From Ruegeria arenilitoris (lineage in GTDB: Bacteria; Pseudomonadota; Alphaproteobacteria; Rhodobacterales; Rhodobacteraceae): 64,000 nucleotides of DNA. Numbering within the stretch: the stretch's first letter is position 1; every line of letters starts with the position of its first letter. This document shows, piece after piece, positions 36,170 through 45,710 of this stretch. A program made the translations under genes and the position numbers. The stretch covers positions 1-64,000 of the forward strand of contig NZ_WQHX01000001.1 of NCBI RefSeq assembly GCF_013035425.1, given 5' to 3'. The notes beneath the pieces are model-generated. The model saw nothing but the letters and a program-made list of their open reading frames with translations, was not told the DNA's origin and searched no databases.

Positions 36170-37384
36170 TTACTCTGCAGGTTCTTCTACTACCTGAGTA
36201 TTAAGTTCGGCCACCAACTGCTTGAGCGCACTGTTTTGATCCGCTTCAAGGTCAGCAACTTCGAACCGCTCTGCCACAGCATCCTTGGACAGGATAACCC
36301 CCTTGGTTACTGTTCCCGGCGCACCAACGGGGCCAAAATGCTCGCCATTCATCGCGAAATAGACAGAACCCGAGGCTCCAGCACGCAATTGGGGCGGCTC
36401 TTCTGTCAGAGGCACTTCGAAGGTGCTGCCCTGCTCTACAGTGCCCAACGTGCCCTCAAATATGACACTGCCGTCCGAGGCCGTAACCCGCATCCAGGAA
36501 GGATTGACAGCGACAATTTTCAAAGTTGTGTCCAGTTGCTCGACCACTTGGGGCAATGCAGGGCGCTCAACGGTGTGAAACTCGGCAACCTCAACCTGAG
36601 GAGGTTCCGGCGGACGGAAAGTGCCAACGGTGCGTGGATCCAATGTCGAAATCGGCGCGTCTCGGGCAACCAAAACTGGAACATCAAGGGCCTGCGGTCG
36701 ATACAAACGATCCAGCGCCTGAGCATTTGGCGCGTCAACGCTGGCAATCTCAGTATCGTCAACTTGAATACTTGCAGCGTCCAACGGGTCCAAATCCGTC
36801 AGGACAACCGGTGCCTGTTCTACTGGACTGACCTGAACCTGCTGAATACGGTTCAGAACGGACCATCCGCCATAGCCAATACCGCCAATAACCGCCAAAA
36901 GAACAAGCGAAGATCCTATCGCACGAGGCTCGATCTGACTGACGAAGGATTCCCTGCCGGGAAGATATGGCGTGTTCGGCGAAACAAATGGATCGCGAGC
37001 TTTCGGCACGCGCGATGGAAGTTCGCCGGTCGGCTTGCGGACAACAGATGCCTCGGCCGACATGCCATGGGCTACTTCGAAACCACTTTCCGCGCAGAAC
37101 GTAGCAAAGGTTTCGTCAGGATTCATGCCCAGGTAGCGCGCATAGGAACGCACGTATCCCGCGATAAAGCCAGGCGTGTCAAATGCGTCGGGGTCAGCGT
37201 TTTCAATGGCAGCAATGTAGTTGGCCTTGATCCGCAACTCTCGCTGAACATCGAGAAGAGATTTGCCCATCGTGGCACGCTCACCACGCATGACATCGCC
37301 AAGACGCAACTCGTAATCGTCAAAACCCTTTGGTCTGACGTCGGTTTCTTCGTCGGAATCGCGCTGTGATCTGCGCCCAATCAT
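36170..37384 (-). CDS. rodZ: RodZ-like cytoskeleton-binding HTH protein
   Basis: About 404 residues. Cytoplasmic HTH at about 20-90 ([34 protein letters not shown] in short form, then [16 protein letters not shown]) that in RodZ contacts MreB; one transmembrane segment at about 150-170 ([21 protein letters not shown]); a long Pro-rich linker; and a C-terminal DUF4115-type beta domain (about 290-370: [17 protein letters not shown]). The start at 37384 ([13 protein letters not shown]) is used; an upstream in-frame codon at 37420 exists. The rodZ-ispG order is shared with E. coli. Confidence 0.88.
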   Translation of the reverse strand: MIGRRSQRDSDEETDVRPKGFDDYELRLGDVMRGERATMGKSLLDVQRELRIKANYIAAIENADPDAFDTPGFIAGYVRSYARYLGMNPDETFATFCAESGFEVAHGMSAEASVVRKPTGELPSRVPKARDPFVSPNTPYLPGRESFVSQIEPRAIGSSLVLLAVIGGIGYGGWSVLNRIQQVQVSPVEQAPVVLTDLDPLDAASIQVDDTEIASVDAPNAQALDRLYRPQALDVPVLVARDAPISTLDPRTVGTFRPPEPPQVEVAEFHTVERPALPQVVEQLDTTLKIVAVNPSWMRVTASDGSVIFEGTLGTVEQGSTFEVPLTEEPPQLRAGASGSVYFAMNGEHFGPVGAPGTVTKGVILSKDAVAERFEVADLEADQNSALKQLVAELNTQVVEEPAE

Positions 37385-37514
37385 TCCTGCTGCCCCATTC
37401 TGCCTTTTTGCGCGATACACGCCAATGGCGAATCATCCCCAAAACGATTCGTCCACCAATTTTATTAGCGTAAGCTTAACACGCGACATACACGTTGCAC
37501 ACTTTGGCGTTAGG

Positions 37515-38738
37515 TTAACCTGCAAGTTCGGCGCGATTTAGCGCACAATGTGACCAAAGTTCGTCAATCGCTTGGATCAGACGGTTCATTTCGCCCGGTC
37601 CGTGAACGGGAGAAGGGGTAAATCTCAAGCGTTCAGTTCCCCGAGGTACCGTTGGGAAGTTGATCGGTTGAACGTAAATTCCGTAATCGTCCAGCAACAT
37701 ATCGCTCAACTTCTTTGTATGAACAGGGTTGCCGACGATAACCGGAACGATGTGGCTGCCGTGATCAATTAGCGGCAAACCCATGCCCTTGAGCCGCAGT
37801 TTGAGGACCTTGGCTTGCGTTTGATGCTTTTCCCGCAACTCAGTTGCACCCTTGAGATATGCAACAGATGCTGCTGCGCCGGCTGCGACAGCAGGCGGTA
37901 GCGAGGTCGTAAATATGAAGCCTGGCGCATATGACCTTACTGCGTCACACATTTTGGCGCTGGCTGCTATATAGCCACCCATAACGCCATATGCCTTTGC
38001 GAGCGTCCCATTAATAATATCGATACGATGCGCCAGACGATCTCGCTCGGTTACACCGCCGCCTCGGAGGCCATACATGCCAACTGCGTGAACCTCGTCG
38101 ATATAGGTCAGTGCACCAAACTCATCTGCCAGATCGCAAATTTCCTCAATAGGACCGAAATCACCATCCATCGAATAAACAGATTCGAACGCGATCAACT
38201 TGGGCGCAGAGGGATCGTCGGCCTGAAGCAACTCTCGAAGATGGGCAACGTCGTTGTGTCGAAAAATTCTTTTGGCACCGCCGTTGCGGCGCACTCCTTC
38301 GATCATAGAAGCGTGGTTCAATGCGTCGGAGTAAATGATCAGACCCGGGAACAACTTGGGCAACGTCGAAAGCGTCGCATCGTTAGCGATGTAAGCACTG
38401 GTAAACAGCAAAGCGGCCTCTTTGCCGTGCAGATCAGCCAACTCGGCTTCGAGGCGTTTGTGATAAACAGTGGTGCCCGAAATATTGCGAGTGCCGCCCG
38501 AACCGGCGCCGGCCGCATCAATCGCCTCGCGCATTGCGTTCAAGACAACTGGATGCTGGCCCATACCCAGATAGTCGTTGCCACACCAGACAGTTATGTT
38601 CTGTTGCGACCCATCTGGGCAAGTACGTACAGCGTGCGGAAAATGACCGTTGCGGCGTTCGATATCGATGAAGGTCCGGTAACGACCTTCCTCGTGCAGC
38701 CTTGCAATTGCTGAGTCGAGCTTAGCATTATAGTCCAA
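37515..38738 (-). CDS. hemA: 5-aminolevulinate synthase
   Basis: C4-pathway enzyme that makes 5-aminolevulinate from glycine and succinyl-CoA with PLP; found in Alphaproteobacteria. The start is taken as TTG 38736-38738: GAAGGAG ends 6 bases before it, and the product is then 407 residues beginning (M)[13 protein letters not shown], the length and N-terminus usual for the family. The upstream ATG (38786) would add 16 atypical residues. Visible motifs: [44 protein letters not shown] and PLP Lys in [13 protein letters not shown] (about 244). An Fnr-type box lies 138 bases upstream. Divergent from the M20 peptidase gene. Confidence 0.95.
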   Translation of the reverse strand: MDYNAKLDSAIARLHEEGRYRTFIDIERRNGHFPHAVRTCPDGSQQNITVWCGNDYLGMGQHPVVLNAMREAIDAAGAGSGGTRNISGTTVYHKRLEAELADLHGKEAALLFTSAYIANDATLSTLPKLFPGLIIYSDALNHASMIEGVRRNGGAKRIFRHNDVAHLRELLQADDPSAPKLIAFESVYSMDGDFGPIEEICDLADEFGALTYIDEVHAVGMYGLRGGGVTERDRLAHRIDIINGTLAKAYGVMGGYIAASAKMCDAVRSYAPGFIFTTSLPPAVAAGAAASVAYLKGATELREKHQTQAKVLKLRLKGMGLPLIDHGSHIVPVIVGNPVHTKKLSDMLLDDYGIYVQPINFPTVPRGTERLRFTPSPVHGPGEMNRLIQAIDELWSHCALNRAELAG

Positions 38739-38875
38739 CGGTTTCTCCTTCTGCGCCCGGCTTCGTTCTTGTAATAACCGGACCACTCTTTAGCCGCAGG
38801 TAACAGCGCAAGCCGTGCGTGCGGATCTGCATCCCTTTGATAACCGTGCCTAGCGAGAAATCCAGAGTCGCATCA

Positions 38876-38889
38876 TTGATTTGCATCAA
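38876..38889. promoter_or_regulatory. FNR/FnrL-type box upstream of hemA
   Basis: TTGAT-TTGC-ATCAA, a perfect match to the FNR consensus TTGAT-N4-ATCAA, extended to ATTGAT/ATCAAT on both sides. It lies in the hemA/M20 spacer, about 138 bases from the hemA start and 185 from the M20 start. FnrL control of hemA is known in Rhodobacter, so oxygen-responsive haem synthesis is likely. Confidence 0.85.
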
Positions 38890-39073
38890 TTATCTCTGTT
38901 ATCTCCTTTCGACAAGTATAGTTACGGCTATCAGACGCGAGGAAACGACGCAGGCAATAGCAGCGCAGTCTCAACGTTTCCGATAGTATACCTCATTTCT
39001 TAAAGATACGCACTGGACGGCGCCGCCTGCGCTGATAGGCTCCGCGCCAGTTCAAGACTTTGAGGAGAAACCC

Positions 39074-40459
39074 ATGTCGTTAGACGCTGTTCTCAGCAGG
39101 ATCGACTCTGACCTGTCCACCTCAATCAACCGTCTGATGGAGTTTTTACGCATCCCGTCGATTTCCACTGATCCGGCCTTCAAAGAAAAGGTCGACCAGG
39201 CGGCAGATTGGTTGGTTGCCGACCTCAAAAGCATAGGGATAAAAGCCGAAAAACGATCCACACCCGGCCATCCAATGGTCGTCGGTCATGTCGGCGAGGA
39301 TGGCATCGGTCCCCATTTTTTGTTTTACGGCCACTATGACGTTCAACCGGTGGATCCTTTAGAGCTTTGGAACCGTGAACCTTTTGACCCAGCTTTGGAA
39401 GAAACTGAAAACGGACAAGTCATTCGCGGGCGCGGCTCTTCGGACGACAAAGGACAACTGATGACTTTCGTCGAGGCCTGTCGCGCTTGGAAAGCGGTTC
39501 ATGGCACTCTTCCCTGCCGCATCACTTTCTTTTTCGAGGGCGAGGAGGAATCCGGGTCCCCGTCGTTAGTGCCTTTCCTAGAAGCCAACAAGGAAGAGCT
39601 GAAGGCGGATCTGGCGCTGGTCTGCGATACATCAATGGTTTCCCGCGGGGTGCCATCAATCTCTTCGCAGTTGCGTGGCATGCTAAAGGACGAATTCACG
39701 ATCATCGGCCCCCGTATCGATCTGCATTCCGGTCATTACGGTGGCCCTGGCCTGAACCCGCTGCGTGAAATGTCAAAAATCGTCGCCTCATTTTATGACG
39801 AAGAGACAGGTCGAGTGGCGGTGGATGGGTTCTATGAAGGCGTTCACGAAGTGCCTGAAGAGCAGTTACGTCAATGGGAAAACTGCGGATTTGACGAAGC
39901 TGAGTACCTGAACTCGGTGGGTTATACTCAGCCGCATGGCGAAAAAGGTTACTCAACGCTCGAACAACAGTGGGCGCGGCCAACGTTAGAAGTAAACGGC
40001 CTATGGGGCGGATACAATGGCGCTGGCTCCAAGACCGTCATCCCGTCCGAGGCGCATTGCAAGATAACCTGCCGACTAGTAGGCGAAATGGACCCTGACG
40101 ATTTACGAGACAAAATCCGCAAACACGTGGAAGCTCGACTATCCACCGACGCTAAAATCGTCTGGGACAACGATTTGGAAGGCTCGCCCGCCTCAGTCAT
40201 GAACCTTGATCGACCGGAATTCGAAGCTGCACGCGGTGCGTTGTCCGATGAATGGAATCGAGAAGCTGTCTTTACAGGTATGGGCGGTTCCATACCTGTG
40301 GTCGGTTATTTTGACACGCTTCTTGGCTTGGACTCTATGTTGGTCGGTTACGCTAATGATGACGACGCGATCCACTCGCCAAACGAGAAGTACGACGTAA
40401 AAAGCTTCCACAAGGGAATTCGGTCCTGGGCGCGCATTTTGGATGCTTTGAACAAATGA
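39074..40459 (+). CDS. M20 family dipeptidase/metallopeptidase
   Basis: 461-residue zinc peptidase of the M20 (carnosinase/CNDP-like) group. Metal ligand motifs: FYGHYDVQP (His about 92, Asp about 94), RGSSDDKGQ (Asp about 125), EGEEESGSP (Glu pair about 158-159), LVCDTSM and the late His in DDDAIHSPNEKY. The dimerisation domain follows LHSGHYGGPG. Cleaves dipeptides in the family; the exact substrate is unknown. AGGAG lies 8-9 bases before the ATG. The dyad after the gene is a strong bidirectional terminator shared with lpdA. Confidence 0.9.
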   Translation: MSLDAVLSRIDSDLSTSINRLMEFLRIPSISTDPAFKEKVDQAADWLVADLKSIGIKAEKRSTPGHPMVVGHVGEDGIGPHFLFYGHYDVQPVDPLELWNREPFDPALEETENGQVIRGRGSSDDKGQLMTFVEACRAWKAVHGTLPCRITFFFEGEEESGSPSLVPFLEANKEELKADLALVCDTSMVSRGVPSISSQLRGMLKDEFTIIGPRIDLHSGHYGGPGLNPLREMSKIVASFYDEETGRVAVDGFYEGVHEVPEEQLRQWENCGFDEAEYLNSVGYTQPHGEKGYSTLEQQWARPTLEVNGLWGGYNGAGSKTVIPSEAHCKITCRLVGEMDPDDLRDKIRKHVEARLSTDAKIVWDNDLEGSPASVMNLDRPEFEAARGALSDEWNREAVFTGMGGSIPVVGYFDTLLGLDSMLVGYANDDDAIHSPNEKYDVKSFHKGIRSWARILDALNK

Positions 40460-40462
40460 GCT

Positions 40463-40497
40463 AAATAAGGCAACGCTTTTTTGGCGGTGCCTTATTT
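40463..40497. terminator. Bidirectional terminator between M20 and lpdA
   Basis: AAATAAGGCA (40463-40472) and TGCCTTATTT (40488-40497) form a 10-bp stem around a 15-base loop. A-rich and T-rich flanks allow it to end both convergent transcripts. Confidence 0.85.
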
Positions 40498-40513
40498 ATT
40501 TAGCAATCCATTT

Positions 40514-41908
40514 TCACATATGAATTACGCGCCCGAAAGCGTCGAGAACGCTTTCATGCATCATCTCTGACAAGGTTGGGTGCGGGAAGACCGTGTTCAT
40601 CAAGTCTTCTTCAGTAGTTTCAAGCTGCCGACCAACAACGTAGCCCTGAATTAGTTCGGTGACTTCGGCGCCGATCATGTGGGCGCCTAGCAGTTCACCC
40701 GTTTTGGCATCAAAAACCGTCTTGATTAAACCATCTGGCTCACCCAATGCGATAGCCTTGCCATTTCCGATGAAAGGGAACTTGCCAACTTTAACGTCGT
40801 GACCCAATTCCTTGGCCTTCGCCTCAGTGTAACCAACAGACGCCACCTGCGGCTGGCAATAAGTACAGCCGGCGATGCTTTCTGGTTTGACCGGATGAGC
40901 GTGCTTGCCCGCGATCAATTCTGCCACCATGACCCCCTCGTGGCTGGCTTTATGCGCCAACCATGGTGCACCGGCTATGTCACCAATCGCGTACAGTCCA
41001 TCGACACCCGTGCGACAGAATTCATCCGTAACAACATGGGTGCGGTCGATTTTGACGCCCAGCGCCTCGAGCCCGAGGTTTTCAACATTACCGACAATTC
41101 CAACCGCTGAAATAACGGTGTCGAAATCGTGTTTTTCGACTTTTCCGTTGACTTCGATATGAGCGGTGACTTTGCCTTTGCCGCGATCCAGTTGTTTGAC
41201 CATAGCCTTTTCCATTATGGTCATGCCCTGTTTCGTAAAGGCTTTTTTGGCAAATGCGCTTATCTCAGCGTCTTCTACGGGCAGCACGCGGTCCATCACT
41301 TCGACGACAGTAGTGTCAGATCCTAAAGTGTTGTAAAAGCTTGCAAATTCTATGCCAATCGCACCCGAGCCGATTACCAGTAGCTTCTTTGGCATCCGGG
41401 GTGGCATCAAAGCGTGTTTGTAGGTCCAGACGAGATCGCCATCCGCCTCGAGACCCGGCAATTCACGCGCCCGCGCGCCAGTGGCCAAGACAATGTTTTT
41501 CGCAGTCAACTCTTCGGAGCCTTTGTCTGTTTTGACACTGACTTTTCCCTTCGAGGGGATCGTCGCCTCGCCCATGACCACGGTGACTTTGTTCTTTTTT
41601 AGCAGATGCCCAACGCCACTTGTTAGTTGTTTGGCCACGCCACGCGATCGTTTGACCACTGCATCCAGATCATAGCTTATCTTGTCTGCCGCCAAGCCGA
41701 AATCCTTGGCTCGTTCCATAAGGTGAAACACCTCTGACGAGCGCAGCAGCGCCTTAGTCGGAATACAACCCCAGTTCAGACAAATTCCACCAAGGTGTTC
41801 ACGTTCCACAACTGCTGTCTTCATTCCCAGTTGTGCGGCACGAATGGCGGCAACATAGCCCCCGGGGCCTGCCCCTATTACGATCAGATCAAAGGATTGT
41901 GCTGCCAT
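40514..41908 (-). CDS. lpdA: Dihydrolipoyl dehydrogenase (E3)
   Basis: FAD/NAD flavoprotein (464 residues) that reoxidises lipoyl groups of the 2-oxoacid dehydrogenase complexes. FAD motif IGAGPGGYVAAIRAAQLG (about 10-27), redox Cys pair in GGICLNWGCIPTK (about 40-52), NAD motif VIGSGAIGIEF, C-terminal HPTLSEMMHE with the catalytic His. GAGAGGAACAC precedes the ATG. The promoter-proximal spacer carries the same dyad found upstream of pdhA (41935-41956), suggesting this is the E3 for the PDH complex at 57263. It stands alone otherwise. Confidence 0.95.
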   Translation of the reverse strand: MAAQSFDLIVIGAGPGGYVAAIRAAQLGMKTAVVEREHLGGICLNWGCIPTKALLRSSEVFHLMERAKDFGLAADKISYDLDAVVKRSRGVAKQLTSGVGHLLKKNKVTVVMGEATIPSKGKVSVKTDKGSEELTAKNIVLATGARARELPGLEADGDLVWTYKHALMPPRMPKKLLVIGSGAIGIEFASFYNTLGSDTTVVEVMDRVLPVEDAEISAFAKKAFTKQGMTIMEKAMVKQLDRGKGKVTAHIEVNGKVEKHDFDTVISAVGIVGNVENLGLEALGVKIDRTHVVTDEFCRTGVDGLYAIGDIAGAPWLAHKASHEGVMVAELIAGKHAHPVKPESIAGCTYCQPQVASVGYTEAKAKELGHDVKVGKFPFIGNGKAIALGEPDGLIKTVFDAKTGELLGAHMIGAEVTELIQGYVVGRQLETTEEDLMNTVFPHPTLSEMMHESVLDAFGRVIHM

Positions 41909-41934
41909 GTGTTCCTCTCGGCGCGGGTCTGTTT

Positions 41935-41956
41935 TAAACTAGTTTACCGTTAAACT
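41935..41956. promoter_or_regulatory. AGTTTA-N4-TAAACT dyad upstream of lpdA
   Basis: AGTTTA-CCGT-TAAACT (41941-41956), preceded by an abutting TAAACT at 41935-41940 that makes TAAACT/AGTTTA a second, overlapping palindrome. It lies 32 bases before the lpdA start codon. The same dyad occurs upstream of pdhA (57215-57238). Likely operator for a common regulator (PdhR-like); the regulator gene is not in this window. Confidence 0.75.
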
Positions 41957-42121
41957 ATTTTTTCCAACGCTTCAATAATGGTCTCCGCGACATATGAGGC
42001 GCAGGATAAGAAAGGCGCATTTGCGCTGAATTCAGCCTATACCCCTAGTGCGGCTAAGGCTAGAACTGAGACGCAAAACACTTAGGGTTTTCCGAACTGA
42101 CTAATAGTCGAGGGAATTGTA

Positions 42122-42556
42122 ATGGCAAAAACGCTCAAGGATTTATTGCTCGCCCTACTGAATGCAACGCTTATCCTGTTGGCGTTGTGTCTATTTTTAG
42201 GATGGAAGCTGGCACAATCTGTCGAAAATATTCGTACGGGTTTCACTGAGAACCTCAAGATAGTCGCTCCGCTACGTGATGAGATGCAAGGTATTGCAGG
42301 AGAGATGGCTGGTCTGCGCAGCGATCTCGCGACATTTCGCGAAGAGGGCGATGTACTGGATACAGTTACACGCTCAAAACTTAACGGCGCATTGGATCGC
42401 CTTGGCAATATTGAAGCCAAACTGGAAGAGACACAGACCCGACTAGCGGGTCTTGTCGAAAATCCCGAAGACCTGATCAACCACGCAATTACCACTTCAT
42501 CCGAAGCCGTTGGCAAACAGATTGTGGCTATTCGGGGTTGCGAGCCGCCGTCTTAA
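42122..42556 (+). CDS. Small membrane-anchored coiled-coil protein
   Basis: 144 residues, unknown function. N-terminal hydrophobic helix (about 7-31: LLLALLNATLILLALCLFLGWKLA), then a helical region with heptad-like Leu/Ile spacing (MAGLRSDLATFREEG, LGNIEAKLEETQTRLAGL) that suggests a coiled coil facing one side of the membrane. The ATG follows GAGGGAATTGTA. The 3' end overlaps the DUF924 gene convergently by 4 bases. No domain recognised. Confidence 0.65.
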   Translation: MAKTLKDLLLALLNATLILLALCLFLGWKLAQSVENIRTGFTENLKIVAPLRDEMQGIAGEMAGLRSDLATFREEGDVLDTVTRSKLNGALDRLGNIEAKLEETQTRLAGLVENPEDLINHAITTSSEAVGKQIVAIRGCEPPS

Positions 42557-43131
42557 CCAGCCGCCTGCAAATCTCGGAACGTCGATCCATACCCGCCGCT
42601 GTTGACGTAAGCGGCTTCATGTTCGGTAGTAGCGCGCTCAAGCGCTTCGTTGCGGTAAGGGAAACGGCCAAATTGTCTGATCACTTCGCGATGAGCCCTG
42701 GCATGCAGCAAATTGCTGGCGCCAAACTCTGGCATTCTTTCGCACATCAGGCGAACACATCGTTCCTGATCGCACAGATTTTCTGAATGCATCATCGGAA
42801 GATAAAAGAATTGCCGCGCAGGTTCGTCAATCTTCATGTCCCAGCCCTTATCTACGGCGCATTTCGCAGCAGAAAGAGCAGCGCGGTCAGTCGCAAACGC
42901 CTGTTTGCTGCCCCGGAACATATTGCGCGGAAACTGATCCATCAGAATGATGTAAGCCAGTGACCCACTGGGGTACGTTAACCACATAGAAAACCGACCT
43001 TCGCAGGCTGCTTTCCATGTTGGCAAAAACCGTTCCCTGATTGAGGTGTCTAATGTCTCGTCCTGAATATACCAACCGTCAGGACCAACTTCGTCTAACC
43101 AAAAACTCAGTACTTCTTCGGGACCAACCAT
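42553..43131 (-). CDS. DUF924 family protein
   Basis: 192-residue all-helical protein of the DUF924 type, unknown function. Diagnostic pieces: PEEVLSFWLDEVGP (start), WLTYPSGSLAYIILMDQFPRNMFRGS and FFYLPMMHSENLCDQERCV. ATG 43129-43131 is used, with GGAG 8 bases upstream; the open frame starts with TTG at 43137. It follows the MFS gene on the same strand. Confidence 0.9.
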   Translation of the reverse strand: MVGPEEVLSFWLDEVGPDGWYIQDETLDTSIRERFLPTWKAACEGRFSMWLTYPSGSLAYIILMDQFPRNMFRGSKQAFATDRAALSAAKCAVDKGWDMKIDEPARQFFYLPMMHSENLCDQERCVRLMCERMPEFGASNLLHARAHREVIRQFGRFPYRNEALERATTEHEAAYVNSGGYGSTFRDLQAAG

Positions 43132-43238
43132 GCCCAAAACTCCGTTTATGCCCTCCCCAGGGACGTAAGGTCATATAAGGCCGTTTTACAGAACTGTTAC
43201 AGTAACATATTGCAACACTGGCGACATAAATCCGGCGC

Positions 43239-44510
43239 TTAGGCAGTTTCTTGCGCATCAATTTCATCCTGCGCGGCTTCGATAGCAACCTCCTGCGCAA
43301 CCTCCATGGCGACAGGTGAAGCCGTGGGGTAAACTGGTGCAATTGCTCCGGTTTCGTCCACCGGCACGTAAGCACGCTGAGTCATTCTGTAGGCCGCGTA
43401 AATCGCCATTACGAACATCAAAGCTGCAATAAACAGGAAAAAGCCCTGTGGCCCAAATATAGCACTTCCCATCAACCAACCGGTAATAACCGGGCCAGCA
43501 ATTGCGCCTAACCCGTTAATGAACACCAGCCCACCAGATGCAGCAGCCATATCGTCATATTCCAGATAGTCATTGGTGTAAGCGATGAACAATGAATAAA
43601 GCGGGTTCGACATTCCACCGATCCAAAAGGCTGAGATCAGCAGAACGGGAAATGTCACGCCAAAAATCATGCCCACCATTGCAGAAACTGCGCCGACTGC
43701 TGCAACCAACATGATTAAAAGGCGGCGATCCATCCGGTCTGAAACCCAGCCTAACGGGTACTGCAGTACCAGCGCACCAATGTAGAAAGAAGCTACGAAG
43801 GTCGAAATTTCAGCAAGCGACAAACCAGCCTGTGCGCCGTATACCGCAGCCATCGCAAACTGGGCACTGAATACTCCCCCCAAAAGGAACATTCCGACGC
43901 ATCCCAGCGGCGAAGTATCTAGAAGCTGCCGAAGGGTCATGGGCTTGGTGGTATCAAACGCCGGAGTCGGAGAAATCGACAGCAAAATTGGTGCGAACGA
44001 GATCGAGACCAGGATCGAGGCAATCACAAAGGTTTCGTACCCAGCTGGATCACCAACAAGCATCAAGGCCTGTGCGCTGACGATCCCCGTCATCTGAACG
44101 ATCATATAAAGGGATAATGCCTGACCTCTGTTTTCATTGCTGGCAGCATTATTCAGCCAGCTTTCTGCCGTTACATAAACTCCTGAGAAGCAAAACCCGA
44201 TTACCACCCGTCCTAAAGCCCAGGCAATCGGGTCTGTAAGCAAAGGATACATGATCATTACAGCCGAGATAAACGAAGCAAGTGCTGCAAACACGCGGAC
44301 ATGCCCAACCCTTCGGATCATCTCTGGTGCAAGCCTCGAACCTCCCAGAAACCCTAAAAAGTACGCTGACATCACAATCGAAATCTGAAATGTGGAAAAC
44401 GACTCAATTTCGCCACGGACACCCAGCAGCGTTCCCTGCAGGCCGTTTCCGACCATCAACAACCCCATACCGAGCAAAAGCGCCCATGCGCTTGAAATTA
44501 CCTGAAGCAT
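43239..44510 (-). CDS. MFS transporter (YcaD-like)
   Basis: 423-residue major facilitator with 12 predicted helices. Loop motif RLAPEMIRRVGHVRVF lies after TM2, a family signature is in RVVIGFCFSGVYVTAESWLNNAASNENRG, and a second-half motif is GWVSDRMDRRLL. The C-terminal tail (about 385-423) is acidic and Ala/Glu-rich, probably cytoplasmic and disordered. Substrate unknown. AGGAG lies 6 bases before the ATG. Part of a minus-strand run AsmA-like, queA, MFS, DUF924. Confidence 0.88.
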   Translation of the reverse strand: MLQVISSAWALLLGMGLLMVGNGLQGTLLGVRGEIESFSTFQISIVMSAYFLGFLGGSRLAPEMIRRVGHVRVFAALASFISAVMIMYPLLTDPIAWALGRVVIGFCFSGVYVTAESWLNNAASNENRGQALSLYMIVQMTGIVSAQALMLVGDPAGYETFVIASILVSISFAPILLSISPTPAFDTTKPMTLRQLLDTSPLGCVGMFLLGGVFSAQFAMAAVYGAQAGLSLAEISTFVASFYIGALVLQYPLGWVSDRMDRRLLIMLVAAVGAVSAMVGMIFGVTFPVLLISAFWIGGMSNPLYSLFIAYTNDYLEYDDMAAASGGLVFINGLGAIAGPVITGWLMGSAIFGPQGFFLFIAALMFVMAIYAAYRMTQRAYVPVDETGAIAPVYPTASPVAMEVAQEVAIEAAQDEIDAQETA

Positions 44511-44618
44511 CCCGGTCTCCTGGAGCCATCATTCGATTTGCCACTAGATGCGATCAAAAATCGCCTTGGTCGCGCTTGTCTACGACATTGTCTCGAAATG
44601 ATCCTGAAAACACGTCTT

Positions 44619-45665
44619 TCACGGGATCAAAAGCGACGCATCACCATAGGAAAAGAAACGGTACTTGTTTGAAACTGCATGCCTGTAAACCGCTCGGACG
44701 CGATCCTGCCCGATCAAGGCGGATACCAACATGAGCAATGTTGATTTAGGCAGGTGAAAATTCGTCACAAGGCCGTCGGTCACCTTAAAATCAAAGCCGG
44801 GATAGATGAAAATGTCGGTTTCGCCTTCCCAAGGTTGAACCTCTCCTCCTTTGGCCGCGCTTTCGATCAACCGAAGCGCCGTTGTACCCACAGGAATGAC
44901 CCGTCCACCCTCAGCCTTTGTCGCCCGAATCTCGGCTGCCGCCGTTTCGCTGACCTGACCCCATTCCGCATGCATTTTATGGGTGGTCACATCCTCAACC
45001 TTTACTGGCAGAAAGGTGCCCGCGCCAACGTGCAACGTCACATGGGAAAAAGATACACCTTGCGCAGAAAGCGCGCCCAACAAGGCTTCGTCAAAATGCA
45101 GTGATGCAGTCGGCGCCGCCACCGCTCCCGAATGGCGCGCCCAGATTGTTTGGTAATCCGTTTTGTCCTGTTCGTCCGCGGGCCGCTTGGCCGCAATGTA
45201 GGGCGGCAACGGCATTGCACCCGCACTTTCCAGCGCCTGATCGAAATCCTCACCCATTACGTTAAAGCGCAGCAAAGCCTGACCGTCTTCAATCCGTTGA
45301 AGCGTGGCGCTCAACCTTTCGGAAAATATTATTTCTTCGCCCAATTTCACCTTCTTTAGCGGTTTGACCAGCGCAGACCAACTGCCATCGGCTTGTGGGT
45401 CTAGCAGAGTGGCCTCAATTCGAGCGGATACGGGACCTTGCTGACTGTCGCGATAGCGACGCCCATTCAGTCGCGCTGGAATTACTTTTGTATCATTCAA
45501 AACCAGGCGATCACCGGGACGCAGCCAATTTGGAAGGTCGAATACATGCTGATCAGTAAGGGTGTCACCCTGTGCTACTAACAACTGAGCAGACGACCGC
45601 GGGTTTACTGGCCGCGTCGCAATAAGTTCTTCAGGTAGGTCAAAGTCGAAATCGCTGAGTTTCAT
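44619..45665 (-). CDS. queA: tRNA preQ1(34) S-adenosylmethionine ribosyltransferase-isomerase
   Basis: Transfers and isomerises the ribose of SAM onto preQ1 in tRNA, the penultimate step of queuosine synthesis. 348 residues, as usual. Motifs: [20 protein letters not shown] at the start, [60 protein letters not shown] 45663-45665 matches the family N-terminus; the open frame reaches 45704. It lies 45 bases after the AsmA-like gene. Confidence 0.95.
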   Translation of the reverse strand: MKLSDFDFDLPEELIATRPVNPRSSAQLLVAQGDTLTDQHVFDLPNWLRPGDRLVLNDTKVIPARLNGRRYRDSQQGPVSARIEATLLDPQADGSWSALVKPLKKVKLGEEIIFSERLSATLQRIEDGQALLRFNVMGEDFDQALESAGAMPLPPYIAAKRPADEQDKTDYQTIWARHSGAVAAPTASLHFDEALLGALSAQGVSFSHVTLHVGAGTFLPVKVEDVTTHKMHAEWGQVSETAAAEIRATKAEGGRVIPVGTTALRLIESAAKGGEVQPWEGETDIFIYPGFDFKVTDGLVTNFHLPKSTLLMLVSALIGQDRVRAVYRHAVSNKYRFFSYGDASLLIP

Positions 45666-45710
45666 AGCCGCGCCATACATCGGCGAAAAAGATTCTTCCA
45701 CCACTCACAC

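Noticed and set aside
36161-37369. Plus-strand ORF of 402 residues
   Set aside because: Antisense to rodZ; the rodZ frame has HTH, membrane and DUF4115 features, while the antisense frame looks like random composition.
38028-38714. Plus-strand ORF of 228 residues
   Set aside because: Antisense to hemA, whose motifs are unmistakable.
37515-38786. hemA start at the upstream ATG (423 residues)
   Set aside because: The extra 16 residues ([16 protein letters not shown]) are not family-like; TTG 38738 has a proper Shine-Dalgarno and gives the usual 407 residues.
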